Shown here: positions 9,751 to 18,572 of the stretch, one piece after another | Layout of the letters: the number at the start of each line of letters is the position of its first letter | How positions within the stretch are numbered: position 1 is the first letter of the stretch | NCBI RefSeq assembly: GCF_018129965.1 | Contig: NZ_JAFCKW010000019.1 | Coordinates: 1 to 64,000, forward strand | Direction: 5' to 3' | Origin: Bradyrhizobium diazoefficiens | GTDB lineage: Bacteria; Pseudomonadota; Alphaproteobacteria; Rhizobiales; Xanthobacteraceae | DNA length: 64,000 bases | Program-made: the position numbers and the translations under genes | The notes under the pieces: generated by a model | Database searches by the model: none | The model's input: the letters and a program-made list of their open reading frames with translations, nothing else | Told to the model about the DNA's origin: nothing

Positions 9751-10410
9751 ATGGCAGACAAGGGCATATCGCTCCGCGAGCTCGACCCGCGCGATCGCTA
9801 CAAGCTGCTCTGCGGCGTCGTGGTGCCGCGGCCGATTGCGCTGGTGACGACGCTGGACGAGAACGGCGCCGTGAACGCCGCTCCGTTCAGCTTCTTCAAC
9901 GTGTTCTCGGAAAGCCCCGCGCTGATCGTGCTGGGGCTCCAGCACAAGCCGGATCACAGCCCGAAGGATACGACCCGCAATATCCATCGCACCGGCGAAT
10001 TCGTCGTGCACATGGTGGACGAGGCGCTGTCGGGCGCCATGAACGACTGCGCGGTCGATTTCCCGTCCGGTGACAGCGAAGTCGCGGCGACCGGGCTTGC
10101 GACGCTTCCCTCCGTCGATGTGAAGGTGCCGCGGCTTGCCGCGGCGCCGTTCGCGCTCGAATGCCGGCGCCATGTCGTGCTGAATTTCTCGCCCGACCGC
10201 GAATTGCTGGTCGGCGAGGTGCTTCGCGTTCACGCGCGCGAGGGCCTGGTCGACGAGGCCAACATGTATGTCGATCTCGACGCCTACCGGCCGATCGGCC
10301 GCATGTTCGGCAATCTCTATACGACGCAGCGGGACAGGTTTGCGCTTGCCCGCGAGAGCCACGCGCAATGGCGCGCGCGGCAGGACGCCAAAGAGCTGAG
10401 GGACGCCTAG
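9751..10410 (+). CDS. flavin reductase-like (FMN-binding split-barrel) protein
   Basis: A 219-aa protein of the flavin reductase-like family. The N-terminal VVPRPIALVTTLDENGAVNAA and FSFFNVFSESPALI segments form the FMN-binding barrel strands. Such proteins either supply reduced flavin to monooxygenases or bind flavin for other oxidations. The ATG at 9751 is used; the open frame extends back into the carbamoylase gene. The flavin monooxygenase at 14334 is a possible partner, but that protein looks like a one-component NAD(P)H enzyme, so the pairing is uncertain. Its 3' end overlaps the oppositely oriented racemase by 4 nt. Confidence 0.82.
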   Translation: MADKGISLRELDPRDRYKLLCGVVVPRPIALVTTLDENGAVNAAPFSFFNVFSESPALIVLGLQHKPDHSPKDTTRNIHRTGEFVVHMVDEALSGAMNDCAVDFPSGDSEVAATGLATLPSVDVKVPRLAAAPFALECRRHVVLNFSPDRELLVGEVLRVHAREGLVDEANMYVDLDAYRPIGRMFGNLYTTQRDRFALARESHAQWRARQDAKELRDA

Positions 10411-11069
10411 TGAGCCGAGAACTGGACCGTACCCAGCGCCATGGTGACGGCCGCCTGTGTCGGGTCGATCACGGCAATGCCGAGCGCGTCTTCCAGCGGA
10501 CGCCGATGGCGCGCCATGCCGGCGCAGCCCATCACGATGGCGCGGGCGCCATCCTCGTCGCGCAGCGCGCGGCCGACCTCGATCATCTTCGCCAGCGTGC
10601 CGTCGCCGGACGCAGTGTCCGCAACGCTCATGTTGAGCGGCCGCTCGCCGGCGAGGCGGTCAGTCAGCCCCATCTGTCGGAGATAGCGCATGTGGCGCGA
10701 AATCGAACGCTGGGCAATGGCGATGACGCCGAAGGTCTCCGCACGAGCGAGTGCCGTCAGCACGCCGCACTCCGCGATGCCGAACACGGGCCGGTCGGTG
10801 CCTTCGCGGCAGACCTGAAGCCCGGGATCGCTGTAGCAGGCGATGACGAAGGCGGCCGAACTGTTGTCGCCTTCGACGAGCTTTCTCAGCGGCATGGCGA
10901 CGCCGTCGACATCGGCCTGGCTTTCAATGCCGAAGGGTCCTTCGGCCAGCGACTGGCAGACCAGTTCCGGGCCACCTTCGAAACCGAGCGGCTTCAAGGC
11001 TTCCGCCAGCCCTTGCGTGACCGCGGGGTTGGAATTCGGATTGATGACGAGAATGCGCGGCCGGGCCAT
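10407..11069 (-). CDS. hyuE: hydantoin racemase (Asp/Glu racemase family)
   Basis: A 220-aa Asp/Glu/hydantoin racemase. The N-terminus RILVINPNSN is characteristic, and the two catalytic cysteines are C78 in the ACYSDPG motif and the Cys of GCAGM near residue 181. It would interconvert D- and L-5-monosubstituted hydantoins, so a D-selective hydantoinase can use both. It is the only gene of the catabolic cluster on the minus strand, back-to-back with the hydantoinase. Only 56 bp separate the two start codons, so a compact divergent promoter is expected there. Confidence 0.87.
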   Translation of the reverse strand: MARPRILVINPNSNPAVTQGLAEALKPLGFEGGPELVCQSLAEGPFGIESQADVDGVAMPLRKLVEGDNSSAAFVIACYSDPGLQVCREGTDRPVFGIAECGVLTALARAETFGVIAIAQRSISRHMRYLRQMGLTDRLAGERPLNMSVADTASGDGTLAKMIEVGRALRDEDGARAIVMGCAGMARHRRPLEDALGIAVIDPTQAAVTMALGTVQFSAH

Positions 11070-11125
11070 GATGGTCTTCCCCTGGAATGGCGATCAGTTG
11101 CCTTAAGGCTATCATGGAGTGCCTC

Positions 11126-12595
11126 ATGACTGAACCAGTTTACGACCTGATCATCCGCGGCGGCCGCGTCGCAACCACGACCGATGTGTTCGAGGCCGAT
11201 GTCGCCATCTCGGGCGAAACCATCGCAGCCATCGGTAAAGGCTTGCCCGCGGCAAAGCGCGAGATCGACGCGCGCGGCAAGCTGGTGCTGCCCGGCGGCG
11301 TCGATAGCCACGCCCATATCGAGCAATTGTCCGCAGCCGGCATTATGAATGCCGACACGTTCGAGAGCGCGACCGTCTCGGCCGCGTTCGGCGGCACCAC
11401 CACGGTGATCCCCTTCGCCGCCCAGCATGTCGGCATGAAGCTGCCGCAGGTGGTGGAGGATTATCACGCGCTGGCGAAGAAGGGCGCGGTCATCGACTAT
11501 GCCTTTCACATGATCATTGCGGATGCGACCAGGGAGACGGTCGAGGAGCACATTCCGGCGCTGGTCAAGCAGGGCCACGCGTCAATCAAGATCTTCATGA
11601 CCTACGACCGGCTCAAGGTGGATGACGAGCCGCTGCTCGACGTCCTGCTCGCCGCACGCCAGTCCGGCGCGATGTTGTGCGCCCATGCCGAAAATCACGG
11701 CATCATTGCCTGGATGGTGAAGCGGCTGCTCGCGCGCGGCTACACCATGCCGAAATACCATGCCGTCAGCCACGCCCGCGTCTCGGAGGCAGAGGCCTTT
11801 ACGCGGCTGATCGGCATGGCCGCGCTGATCGACCAGCCCATCATGATCTTCCATGTCTCCACCGCCGAGGGCGCCAAGGTGATCCGCGATGCACGCGGGC
11901 AGGGGCTGAAGGTTTTTGCGGAGACTTGTCCGCAATATCTGTTCCTCACCGCCGACGATCTCGACAAGCCCGGCTCCGAAGGCGCCAAATGGATGTGCAG
12001 CCCGCCGCCGCGCACGCATTCGGATCAGGAAGCGCTGTGGCAGGCACTGTCGCTCGGCGACCTCCAGACCATTTCGTCGGACCATGCGCCCTATCGCTAT
12101 GACGAGACCGGCAAGCTGCGTGCCGGTCCCAATCCGAACTTCAAGCAGGTCGCGAACGGCCTGCCGGGACTGGAACTGCGGCTGCCGCTGCTGTTCGATG
12201 CAATGGTGTCGAAGGGGCGGCTGGGCCTCGAAAAGTTCGTCGAATTGACCGCGACGGCGCCAGCTAAGATCTACAATCTGCATCCGCGCAAGGGCTCGAT
12301 CGCGGTCGGGGCCGACGCTGATATCGCGATCTGGGATCCCAACCGCGAGGTCACTATCGCCGACGAGATGATGCACGACCTCGCCGGCTACACGCCGTTC
12401 GCGGGCCGCACGCTGAAGGGCTGGCCGGTGTCGGTGCTGTCGCGCGGCCGGGTGATCATCGACGGTGACAAGTGCCTTGCGAGCGCCGGCAGCGGCAAGT
12501 TCCTGGCGCGCAGCGGCGGCGAGGCGGCGAGGCCGTCCGGGCGTCTTGTCGCTGATATGGACCCGAAACGGAATTTTGGAGCAGAGCTGCTGTGA
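11126..12595 (+). CDS. hydA: D-hydantoinase / dihydropyrimidinase
   Basis: A 489-aa cyclic amidohydrolase. The metal ligands are visible: H62 and H64 in DSHAHIEQ, the carboxylated lysine K155 in ASIKIFMTY, histidines in CAHAENH and FHVSTAEGA, and the Asp of SSDHAPY. It hydrolyses 5-substituted hydantoins or dihydropyrimidines to N-carbamoyl amino acids. The ATG at 11126 is preferred because GGAG lies 6 nt upstream; an in-frame ATG at 11114 is possible. Together with the carbamoylase and racemase it completes the classic hydantoin-to-amino-acid route. Confidence 0.9.
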   Translation: MTEPVYDLIIRGGRVATTTDVFEADVAISGETIAAIGKGLPAAKREIDARGKLVLPGGVDSHAHIEQLSAAGIMNADTFESATVSAAFGGTTTVIPFAAQHVGMKLPQVVEDYHALAKKGAVIDYAFHMIIADATRETVEEHIPALVKQGHASIKIFMTYDRLKVDDEPLLDVLLAARQSGAMLCAHAENHGIIAWMVKRLLARGYTMPKYHAVSHARVSEAEAFTRLIGMAALIDQPIMIFHVSTAEGAKVIRDARGQGLKVFAETCPQYLFLTADDLDKPGSEGAKWMCSPPPRTHSDQEALWQALSLGDLQTISSDHAPYRYDETGKLRAGPNPNFKQVANGLPGLELRLPLLFDAMVSKGRLGLEKFVELTATAPAKIYNLHPRKGSIAVGADADIAIWDPNREVTIADEMMHDLAGYTPFAGRTLKGWPVSVLSRGRVIIDGDKCLASAGSGKFLARSGGEAARPSGRLVADMDPKRNFGAELL

Positions 12596-12611
12596 AGGTG
12601 GATTGCGCGCG

Positions 12612-13586
12612 ATGAAGATCGTCATCTTCGGCGGCACGGGATTTGTTGGCCTCAACATTGCGGAGGCGCTGCTCGCGCGCGGCCATGATACGACTCTGTA
12701 TGATCGCGCGGACCTGCCGCCGTCTGCCCGGCGGGCGCTGGCGGACTACGGGAAGCGGCTTACGGTCGTGCAGGGCGACATCACCGATGCAGCCGCCATC
12801 GACGCCCTCATCGCCGACGGTGTCGACGCGATCGTGCTTGGCGCGGCGATCACGGCCGGCGATGATCTCGAGAGGGCATCGACCGCCCGCGTTCTCGAGA
12901 TCAACGTGATGGCGCAGATCCCGATCCTGCAATCGGCCATCCGCCACGATGTTCGCCGTGTGGTCAATCTGTCGTCTGCCGCGGCCTATGGCGCCGCGGG
13001 CCAGCGCCATCAGGTCCTGCACGAAGAGACGCCGTGCGATCCCGTTTCTTTCTACGCGATCAGCAAGTTCACCTCGGAGCGCTCAGTGGCGCGCCACGCC
13101 GAGCTGTTCGGCGGTGATTTCCTGAGCGTGCGGCTGAGCGCCGTGTTCGGTCCGTGGGAACGTGCCAATGCGGTGCGCGATACGCCGAGCCTCCAGTTCC
13201 AGATCCTCGGCGCGTTTGCGCGCGGCGAGCCGGCCCTGCTGCCGGAGCCCGGAATGAAGGACTGGATCTACGCCCCGGACGCAGCCGAAGGAGTTGCGGT
13301 GCTTGTCGAAGCGGAACGGCCGCGCCACCGGCTCTACAATATCTCCAGCGGCGCGGATTGGTCCGCCCTGCAATGGGGCGAGGCGTTTGCGGCGCGACAT
13401 TCCGGCCTGCAATGCCGGCTCGCTGCGTCCGGAGAGAAGACCGCCATCAAGCTCCATGGTGGGAATCGTGCGCCGCTGTCGGTCGCTCGCATGGCGGACG
13501 AATTCGGCTGGCGCGCGCGGTTCGGCTGCGCCGAGTCCGCCGCTGCCATGAGTGATTGGTGGATGCAGCACAAGGAGGCGATCTGA
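12612..13586 (+). CDS. NAD-dependent epimerase/dehydratase (extended SDR)
   Basis: A 324-aa extended short-chain dehydrogenase. The nucleotide-binding motif GGTGFVG lies at residues about 7-13, an SSAAAYG segment near residue 124, and the catalytic YxxxK pair in FYAISKF. The start is the first ATG 16 nt after the hydantoinase stop; the frame extends open into hydantoinase but that part is shadow. Homologues act on nucleotide sugars or small alcohols and ketones. Here the substrate is unknown, and the gene is in the same transcription unit as a hydantoinase and an SDR dehydrogenase. Confidence 0.8.
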   Translation: MKIVIFGGTGFVGLNIAEALLARGHDTTLYDRADLPPSARRALADYGKRLTVVQGDITDAAAIDALIADGVDAIVLGAAITAGDDLERASTARVLEINVMAQIPILQSAIRHDVRRVVNLSSAAAYGAAGQRHQVLHEETPCDPVSFYAISKFTSERSVARHAELFGGDFLSVRLSAVFGPWERANAVRDTPSLQFQILGAFARGEPALLPEPGMKDWIYAPDAAEGVAVLVEAERPRHRLYNISSGADWSALQWGEAFAARHSGLQCRLAASGEKTAIKLHGGNRAPLSVARMADEFGWRARFGCAESAAAMSDWWMQHKEAI

Positions 13587-13587
13587 C

Positions 13588-14337
13588 ATGCGGCTGCAAG
13601 GGCGCACAGCCATCATCACGGGCGCCGCTTCGGGCATCGGCCGCGCCAGTGCCAAGCTGTTTGCGGAGCAGGGAGCGCGTCTTGCCCTGGTCGACCGCGA
13701 TGCCGCCGGCCTTCAGGAGACGCTGAGCCTGGTTGGCGAGGCAACGACGCATGTCGGCGACGTCGGCGAAGCCGGTTTCGCAGAGAGCGTTGTCGGCGAT
13801 GTCGTGGCCCGGCATGCTCGGCTTAATATTCTGATGACCGCGGCCGGCTTCTCCTGCGGCGGCACGGTGCTGACGACGAGTGTGGAGGACTGGGACGCGG
13901 TGTTCCGCGCCAATGTCGGCGGCACCTGGCTGTGGGCACGGGCGGCCGTGCCGCAGATGCAGCGGCAGGCCAGCGGCTCGATCATTACGCTGGCCTCGCA
14001 GCTCGCGATCGCCGGCGGCAAGGACAACAGCGCCTATATTGCCGCCAAGGGGGCGATTCTCAGCCTGACGCGGACGATGGCGGTGGATTTCGCCACCGAC
14101 GGCATTCGCGTCAACGCGATCGCTCCGGGTGCGATCGACACGCCGATGCTGCGCCGCAGCTTTGCCCGTCATGCGAATTCGGAGGCGGTGCGCGAAGCCT
14201 CCCGCAATCGCCACGCCATGAAGCGGTTCGGCCAGGCGGAAGAGATCGCGCAAGCCGCTTTGCACCTCGCAAGCGGTGCGTCTTCGTTCACGACAGGTAC
14301 GGTCATGGTGGTTGATGGAGGCTGGCTCGCGGCATGA
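13588..14337 (+). CDS. short-chain dehydrogenase/reductase
   Basis: A 249-aa classical SDR. The cofactor motif TGAASGIG lies at residues 12-19; the catalytic Tyr-Lys pair is in AYIAAKG, with the Ser in TLASQL. The end has the typical FTTGTVMVVDGGW segment. Asp at the end of the second beta strand (LALVDRD) suggests NAD(H) preference. The gene starts one base after the epimerase stop and overlaps the flavin monooxygenase by ATGA. A role as an alcohol dehydrogenase in the catabolic pathway is likely; the exact substrate is unknown. Confidence 0.87.
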   Translation: MRLQGRTAIITGAASGIGRASAKLFAEQGARLALVDRDAAGLQETLSLVGEATTHVGDVGEAGFAESVVGDVVARHARLNILMTAAGFSCGGTVLTTSVEDWDAVFRANVGGTWLWARAAVPQMQRQASGSIITLASQLAIAGGKDNSAYIAAKGAILSLTRTMAVDFATDGIRVNAIAPGAIDTPMLRRSFARHANSEAVREASRNRHAMKRFGQAEEIAQAALHLASGASSFTTGTVMVVDGGWLAA

Positions 14338-15770
14338 GTGATGGGCTGACAAAACTTGAAGCAGACGTACGTGCAGATCTCGCCATGATTGCGCACCCTC
14401 ACGCCGCCTGGCTCGAACCGAAGACGGGACCTGACGGTAAGCCGGCGCTGGACGTGCTCATCATCGGCGCCGGCCAGTCCGGCATCGCCATCGGCTTTGG
14501 CCTGATGCGCTCTCGCGTCAGCAACATCCTGCTGCTCGACAAGGCCGAGGAGGGGAAGGAGGGCCCGTGGCTCACCTATGCCCGCATGCCGACGCTGCGC
14601 AGCCCCAAGGACTATACCGGCCCCGATCTCGATATCCCCAGCCTGACCTATCAGTCCTGGCACGAAGCCCGCTTCGGCAAGGAGAGCTGGCAGGCGTTGA
14701 ATTTGATCCTGAAAGAGCATTGGGCGGAATATCTGCTCTGGCTGCGGCGCACGATCGGATTGCCGGTACGAAATGGCTGCGAGCTGCTGGAGATTTCACC
14801 TGCGTCGGACGGCCTGCTCGCCGCGCGCGTGAAACGCGCAGATGGCATCGAGACGCTTTACGCGCGCAAGATCGTGCTGGCGACGGGACAGGAGGGCATG
14901 GGCAATTGGATGGTTCCCGAGCCGCTGCGCGATCTGCCCAACAGTTCGGTCGCGACCGTCGCCGACGATATCGACTTCGAAGGCTTGCGCGGTAAGCGCG
15001 TCGCGGTGATCGGCGCCGGCGCGTCCGCGTTCGACAATGCCGCCACGGCGCTGGAAGCGGGAGCGGCGGAGGTGCATCTGCTCTGCCGCCGCGCGCAAAT
15101 CCAGGTGATCCAGCCCTATCGCTGGCTGACCTTCCGGGGGTTCCTCCGCCATCTGAGCGATCTCGACGATGCCTGGCGCTGGCGCTTCATGCGCACCATC
15201 CTCGAAATGCGCGAAGGCTTTCCGCAGCCGACTTACGATCGTTGCGCGCGTCATGCCAATTTCACATTGCACGAGGGCGCGCCCCTCGAGGCAGCGAGGC
15301 AGACCACCGATGGTGTAGAATTGCAGACACCGCGAGGCACGATCCAGGCGGATTTCGTCATCAGCGGCACCGGCATCGACATGAACTATGCCGGCCGCGC
15401 CGAACTCGCCAGATGTGCCGACAATATCGCGAACTGGGCCGATCGCTACCAGCCGCCGGAAAACGAGCGCAACGCCCGGCTCGGCCGCTTCCCTTATCTC
15501 GCCGACGATTACGCGTTCACCGAGCGCGTGCCGGGCAAGACGCCATGGATCGCCGACATCCATCTCTTCGCCATCGCCTCCACCATGAGCTTTGGCGCGT
15601 CGGGATCGTCGATCAACGCGATGACAACCGCGGTGCCGAAGCTGGTGAATGGCCTGACGCGCGGCCTGTTTCGTGCCGATGTGGAGCGGCACTGGGCCTC
15701 GCTCAGCGCTTATGACGTGCCGCAGGCCGTGGTTACGCGGCAAGCGCGAAAACTGGAGCAGCAGCCATGA
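14334..15770 (+). CDS. flavin-containing monooxygenase-like FAD/NAD(P) oxidoreductase
   Basis: A 478-aa protein with an FAD-binding GAGQSGIAIG motif near residue 43 and a second nucleotide-binding GAGASAFDNAA motif near residue 224. The pattern is that of FMO/ornithine N-hydroxylase-like monooxygenases. Oxygenation of a nitrogen, sulfur or ketone is plausible. It overlaps the SDR gene by ATGA and the following transport gene frame by ATGA, so it is inside the same operon. I could not tell Baeyer-Villiger from N-hydroxylating activity. Confidence 0.78.
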   Translation: MSDGLTKLEADVRADLAMIAHPHAAWLEPKTGPDGKPALDVLIIGAGQSGIAIGFGLMRSRVSNILLLDKAEEGKEGPWLTYARMPTLRSPKDYTGPDLDIPSLTYQSWHEARFGKESWQALNLILKEHWAEYLLWLRRTIGLPVRNGCELLEISPASDGLLAARVKRADGIETLYARKIVLATGQEGMGNWMVPEPLRDLPNSSVATVADDIDFEGLRGKRVAVIGAGASAFDNAATALEAGAAEVHLLCRRAQIQVIQPYRWLTFRGFLRHLSDLDDAWRWRFMRTILEMREGFPQPTYDRCARHANFTLHEGAPLEAARQTTDGVELQTPRGTIQADFVISGTGIDMNYAGRAELARCADNIANWADRYQPPENERNARLGRFPYLADDYAFTERVPGKTPWIADIHLFAIASTMSFGASGSSINAMTTAVPKLVNGLTRGLFRADVERHWASLSAYDVPQAVVTRQARKLEQQP

Positions 15771-15889
15771 TCGTCCATGCGCCCCGCGACGAAGCGTCCA
15801 CAGCCGCAGCCGATAAGATTGGCGCGCAACTTGCTTCTTTCTTGACCAGCCTTGCTGGCCTTCCTGCTCGAAAATTCAAGGAAAAACCA

Positions 15890-17509
15890 ATGCGTTTTGT
15901 GTCTTTCAGGTCCGCGACCTCAGTCCTCGCCACCACTGCGCTGTTGCTCGTGGCGACCGCGCCGTCACGGGCGCAAACCAGGGCAGAGACGCTGCGCTAC
16001 GTCACCGGTGCGTCCGTCAACACGCTCGAACCCAACATTCCGGGCTCGACGCGCGAATCCTTCGCGCTCAGCATGAGCACCTATGACCGTCTGGTGGCCT
16101 TCGGCCGCAAGCAGCTCAACGGCAAATGGGTGTTCGATCTCGACACGATCACTGGCGAGCTCGCCGAATCCTACGACGTCAGCCCCGATGGTCTGAAGAT
16201 CACCTTCCGTCTGCGCAAGGACGCAAAATTCCAGGACGGCTCGCCGGTCACGGCCGAGGACGTCAAATGGTCGCTCGATCGCTGCGTCACCGCACCGATC
16301 CTCGGCAAGGCGCAGCTCTTGACCGGCTCGCTTACGTCGGCCGACCAGTTCAAGGTGATCGATCCGCTCACCGTCGAGGTGACGCTGCCGAAGCCCGACA
16401 AGCTCGCGCTGCCCAATCTCGCCACCGTCTATCCCATCATCATCAATTCGAAGCTGGCCAAGGAGCACGCGACCGCGGATGATCCCTGGGCGACGGCTTG
16501 GTTGAAGGAACACACCGCCGGCAGCGGCGCCTATGTGGTCGAGAGTTTCAAGCCCGGCGAGCAGGCCATCCTCAAGCGCGATGAGAACTGGAATCGCGGC
16601 TCGGCCAACAAGCCGGCGTTCTTCAAGCGTGTGATCGTGCAGTCGGTGCCGGAGCCCGCAACCCGCGCCAATCTCGTCGAGCGCGGCGATGCCGACCTCG
16701 TCGTCGACCTGCAGGCCAGCGACGTGCAGTCGCTGGAAGCCAAGGGCAAGCTCAAGGTGATTTCGACCCCGCAATACAATGCGATCACCTTCGTCTCGAT
16801 GAACAACCAGATGCCGCCGTTCGACAACGTCAATGTTCGCCGCGCCATCGCCTACGCGCTGCCCTATGATGACATGTTCAAGGCCGCCCTGTTCGGCCGC
16901 GGCGCGCCGCTGTTCGGCGCGAGCTGGCCGGACGGCAAGCCGCTGAACGGCATCTATCCGTTCCAGCAGCCGGTGAAGCTCGATCTCGACAAGGCCAGGG
17001 AATATCTCAAGGCTGCAGGTCTGCCCGAGGGCTTCTCGACCACGTTCAGCTTCAACGTCGGCCAGGCCGCGACCGCGGAGCCGATGGCTGCGCTGGTGAA
17101 GGAATCGCTCGGCAAGATCGGGATCAAGGTCGACATCCAGAAGCTGCCGGACGCGCAGATGTCGACGCTGATCAATGAGAAGAAGGTTCCCTTCTTTACC
17201 GAGGGCATCACCGCCTGGCTGCCCTCGACTGACTATTTCTACCGCAATTTCTACACCGGCAACCAGCGCTGGAACTACAGCTCGATCAATAATTCCGACC
17301 TGGAGGCAATAGCACAGGCGGCCCGCTTCGAGCCGGACAAGGCCAAGTACGAGGAGGACGGCCGCAAGCTCAACGCGATCCATTTCAGCGAGATGCCGCA
17401 GATTCCGTTGTGGCAGCCCAGCCAGGACGCGGTCATGGCGTCGTCGATCGAGGGCTTCACCTACCAGTTCCACCGGCTGGTCGACTATCGCGATCTCAGC
17501 CGCAAGTAA
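15890..17509 (+). CDS. peptide/opine ABC transporter substrate-binding protein
   Basis: A 539-aa family 5 extracellular solute-binding protein. The chosen ATG gives a Sec-type signal peptide (MRFVSF, hydrophobic ATTALLLVATAPS, cleavage near SRAQ), with AAGGA a few nt upstream. The frame is open from an ATG at 15767 that overlaps the monooxygenase stop, which would add 41 residues before the signal peptide; this is less likely. Conserved features include a FRLRKDAKFQDGSPVTAEDV segment. It is the binding component for the first permease/ATPase set downstream and would capture the pathway substrate or a peptide-like precursor in the periplasm. Confidence 0.88.
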   Translation: MRFVSFRSATSVLATTALLLVATAPSRAQTRAETLRYVTGASVNTLEPNIPGSTRESFALSMSTYDRLVAFGRKQLNGKWVFDLDTITGELAESYDVSPDGLKITFRLRKDAKFQDGSPVTAEDVKWSLDRCVTAPILGKAQLLTGSLTSADQFKVIDPLTVEVTLPKPDKLALPNLATVYPIIINSKLAKEHATADDPWATAWLKEHTAGSGAYVVESFKPGEQAILKRDENWNRGSANKPAFFKRVIVQSVPEPATRANLVERGDADLVVDLQASDVQSLEAKGKLKVISTPQYNAITFVSMNNQMPPFDNVNVRRAIAYALPYDDMFKAALFGRGAPLFGASWPDGKPLNGIYPFQQPVKLDLDKAREYLKAAGLPEGFSTTFSFNVGQAATAEPMAALVKESLGKIGIKVDIQKLPDAQMSTLINEKKVPFFTEGITAWLPSTDYFYRNFYTGNQRWNYSSINNSDLEAIAQAARFEPDKAKYEEDGRKLNAIHFSEMPQIPLWQPSQDAVMASSIEGFTYQFHRLVDYRDLSRK

Positions 17510-17537
17510 TGGCGTCAAACGTAAGGAGCTTCGAAAG

Positions 17538-18572
17538 GTGAAGACCGGTCTTGGTGCGACATTGTTGCGGGCGGGCAGGCGGCTGCTGTCGTCGCTGCCG
17601 GCTCTGTTCGGTGTGCTGGTCTTCACCTTCCTGCTGATGCGCGTCCTGCCGGGGGATCCCGCGGTGTTCTTCGCCTCGGGGCCCAATGCGGGCAAGGAGG
17701 AGATCGAGCAGATCCGCAAGCAGATGGGGCTCAACAAGTCGGTGCCGGAGCAGCTCGTGTTCTATCTCTCCGACATCGGCCACGGCAATCTCGGCCGCTC
17801 CATGATGACGGGGCAGCCGGTGCTGAAGGATCTGCGCGAGCGGCTGCCGGCCTCGCTCGAGCTGACGTTCACCGCGCTGCTGATCGCCTTGATCGCGGCG
17901 GTGCCGCTCGGTGTTGTCGCGGCGCTGCGGCCGGGGTCCCTCGTCGATCACGGCGTGCGCCTGTTCTGCGCGCTCGGCGTCTGCGTGCCGACCTTCGTGT
18001 CGGGCCTGCTGCTGATCTATGTCTTCTACTACCTGCTCGGACTGGCGCCTGATCCGACGGGGCGGATCGACGTCTTCACCTCGCTGCCGCCGCAGCGGAC
18101 CGGTTTCCTCTCGATCGATTTCCTGCTTGCCGGCGACCTCGAAGGCTGGTGGGCCGCCTTCAGGCAGTTGATCCTGCCGGCGGTCAGTATGGCGCTGTTC
18201 GTCATCGCGCCGCTGGCGCGGATCACGCGCGCCTCGATGCTGGTCTCGCTCGGCAGCGACTTCGTGCGCACCGCGCGTTCGGTCGGATTGTCCTGGCGCA
18301 AGGTGGTCGTCACCTATGCGCTGCGAAATGCGATCCTGCCCGTCATCACTATCGCCGGCATCGTGTTCTCGACCATGCTGGGCGCGAACGTCCTGGTGGA
18401 GAAGGTGTTCTCCTGGCCGGGTGTCGCTTCCTACGCGCTCGATGCGCTGCTGTCCTCCGACTACGCGCCGGTGCAGGGTTTCGTGCTGCTGATGGCCAGC
18501 CTGTTCGTGCTGGTCAATCTCGTCGTCGACGTCTGCTACGGCATCGCCGATCCCAGGGTGTCGATCGAATGA
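17538..18572 (+). CDS. ABC transporter permease, DppB type
   Basis: A 344-aa inner-membrane permease with about six hydrophobic spans. The DppB-type N-terminus (LPALFGVLVFTFLLMRVLPG, then DPAVF) and the cytoplasmic EAA-like loop (DFVRTARSVGLSWRKV) are present. It starts with GTG, with an AAGGAG about 12 nt upstream. It overlaps the DppC-type gene by ATGA. It forms the channel of the first peptide-type importer with the next gene. Confidence 0.9.
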   Translation: MKTGLGATLLRAGRRLLSSLPALFGVLVFTFLLMRVLPGDPAVFFASGPNAGKEEIEQIRKQMGLNKSVPEQLVFYLSDIGHGNLGRSMMTGQPVLKDLRERLPASLELTFTALLIALIAAVPLGVVAALRPGSLVDHGVRLFCALGVCVPTFVSGLLLIYVFYYLLGLAPDPTGRIDVFTSLPPQRTGFLSIDFLLAGDLEGWWAAFRQLILPAVSMALFVIAPLARITRASMLVSLGSDFVRTARSVGLSWRKVVVTYALRNAILPVITIAGIVFSTMLGANVLVEKVFSWPGVASYALDALLSSDYAPVQGFVLLMASLFVLVNLVVDVCYGIADPRVSIE

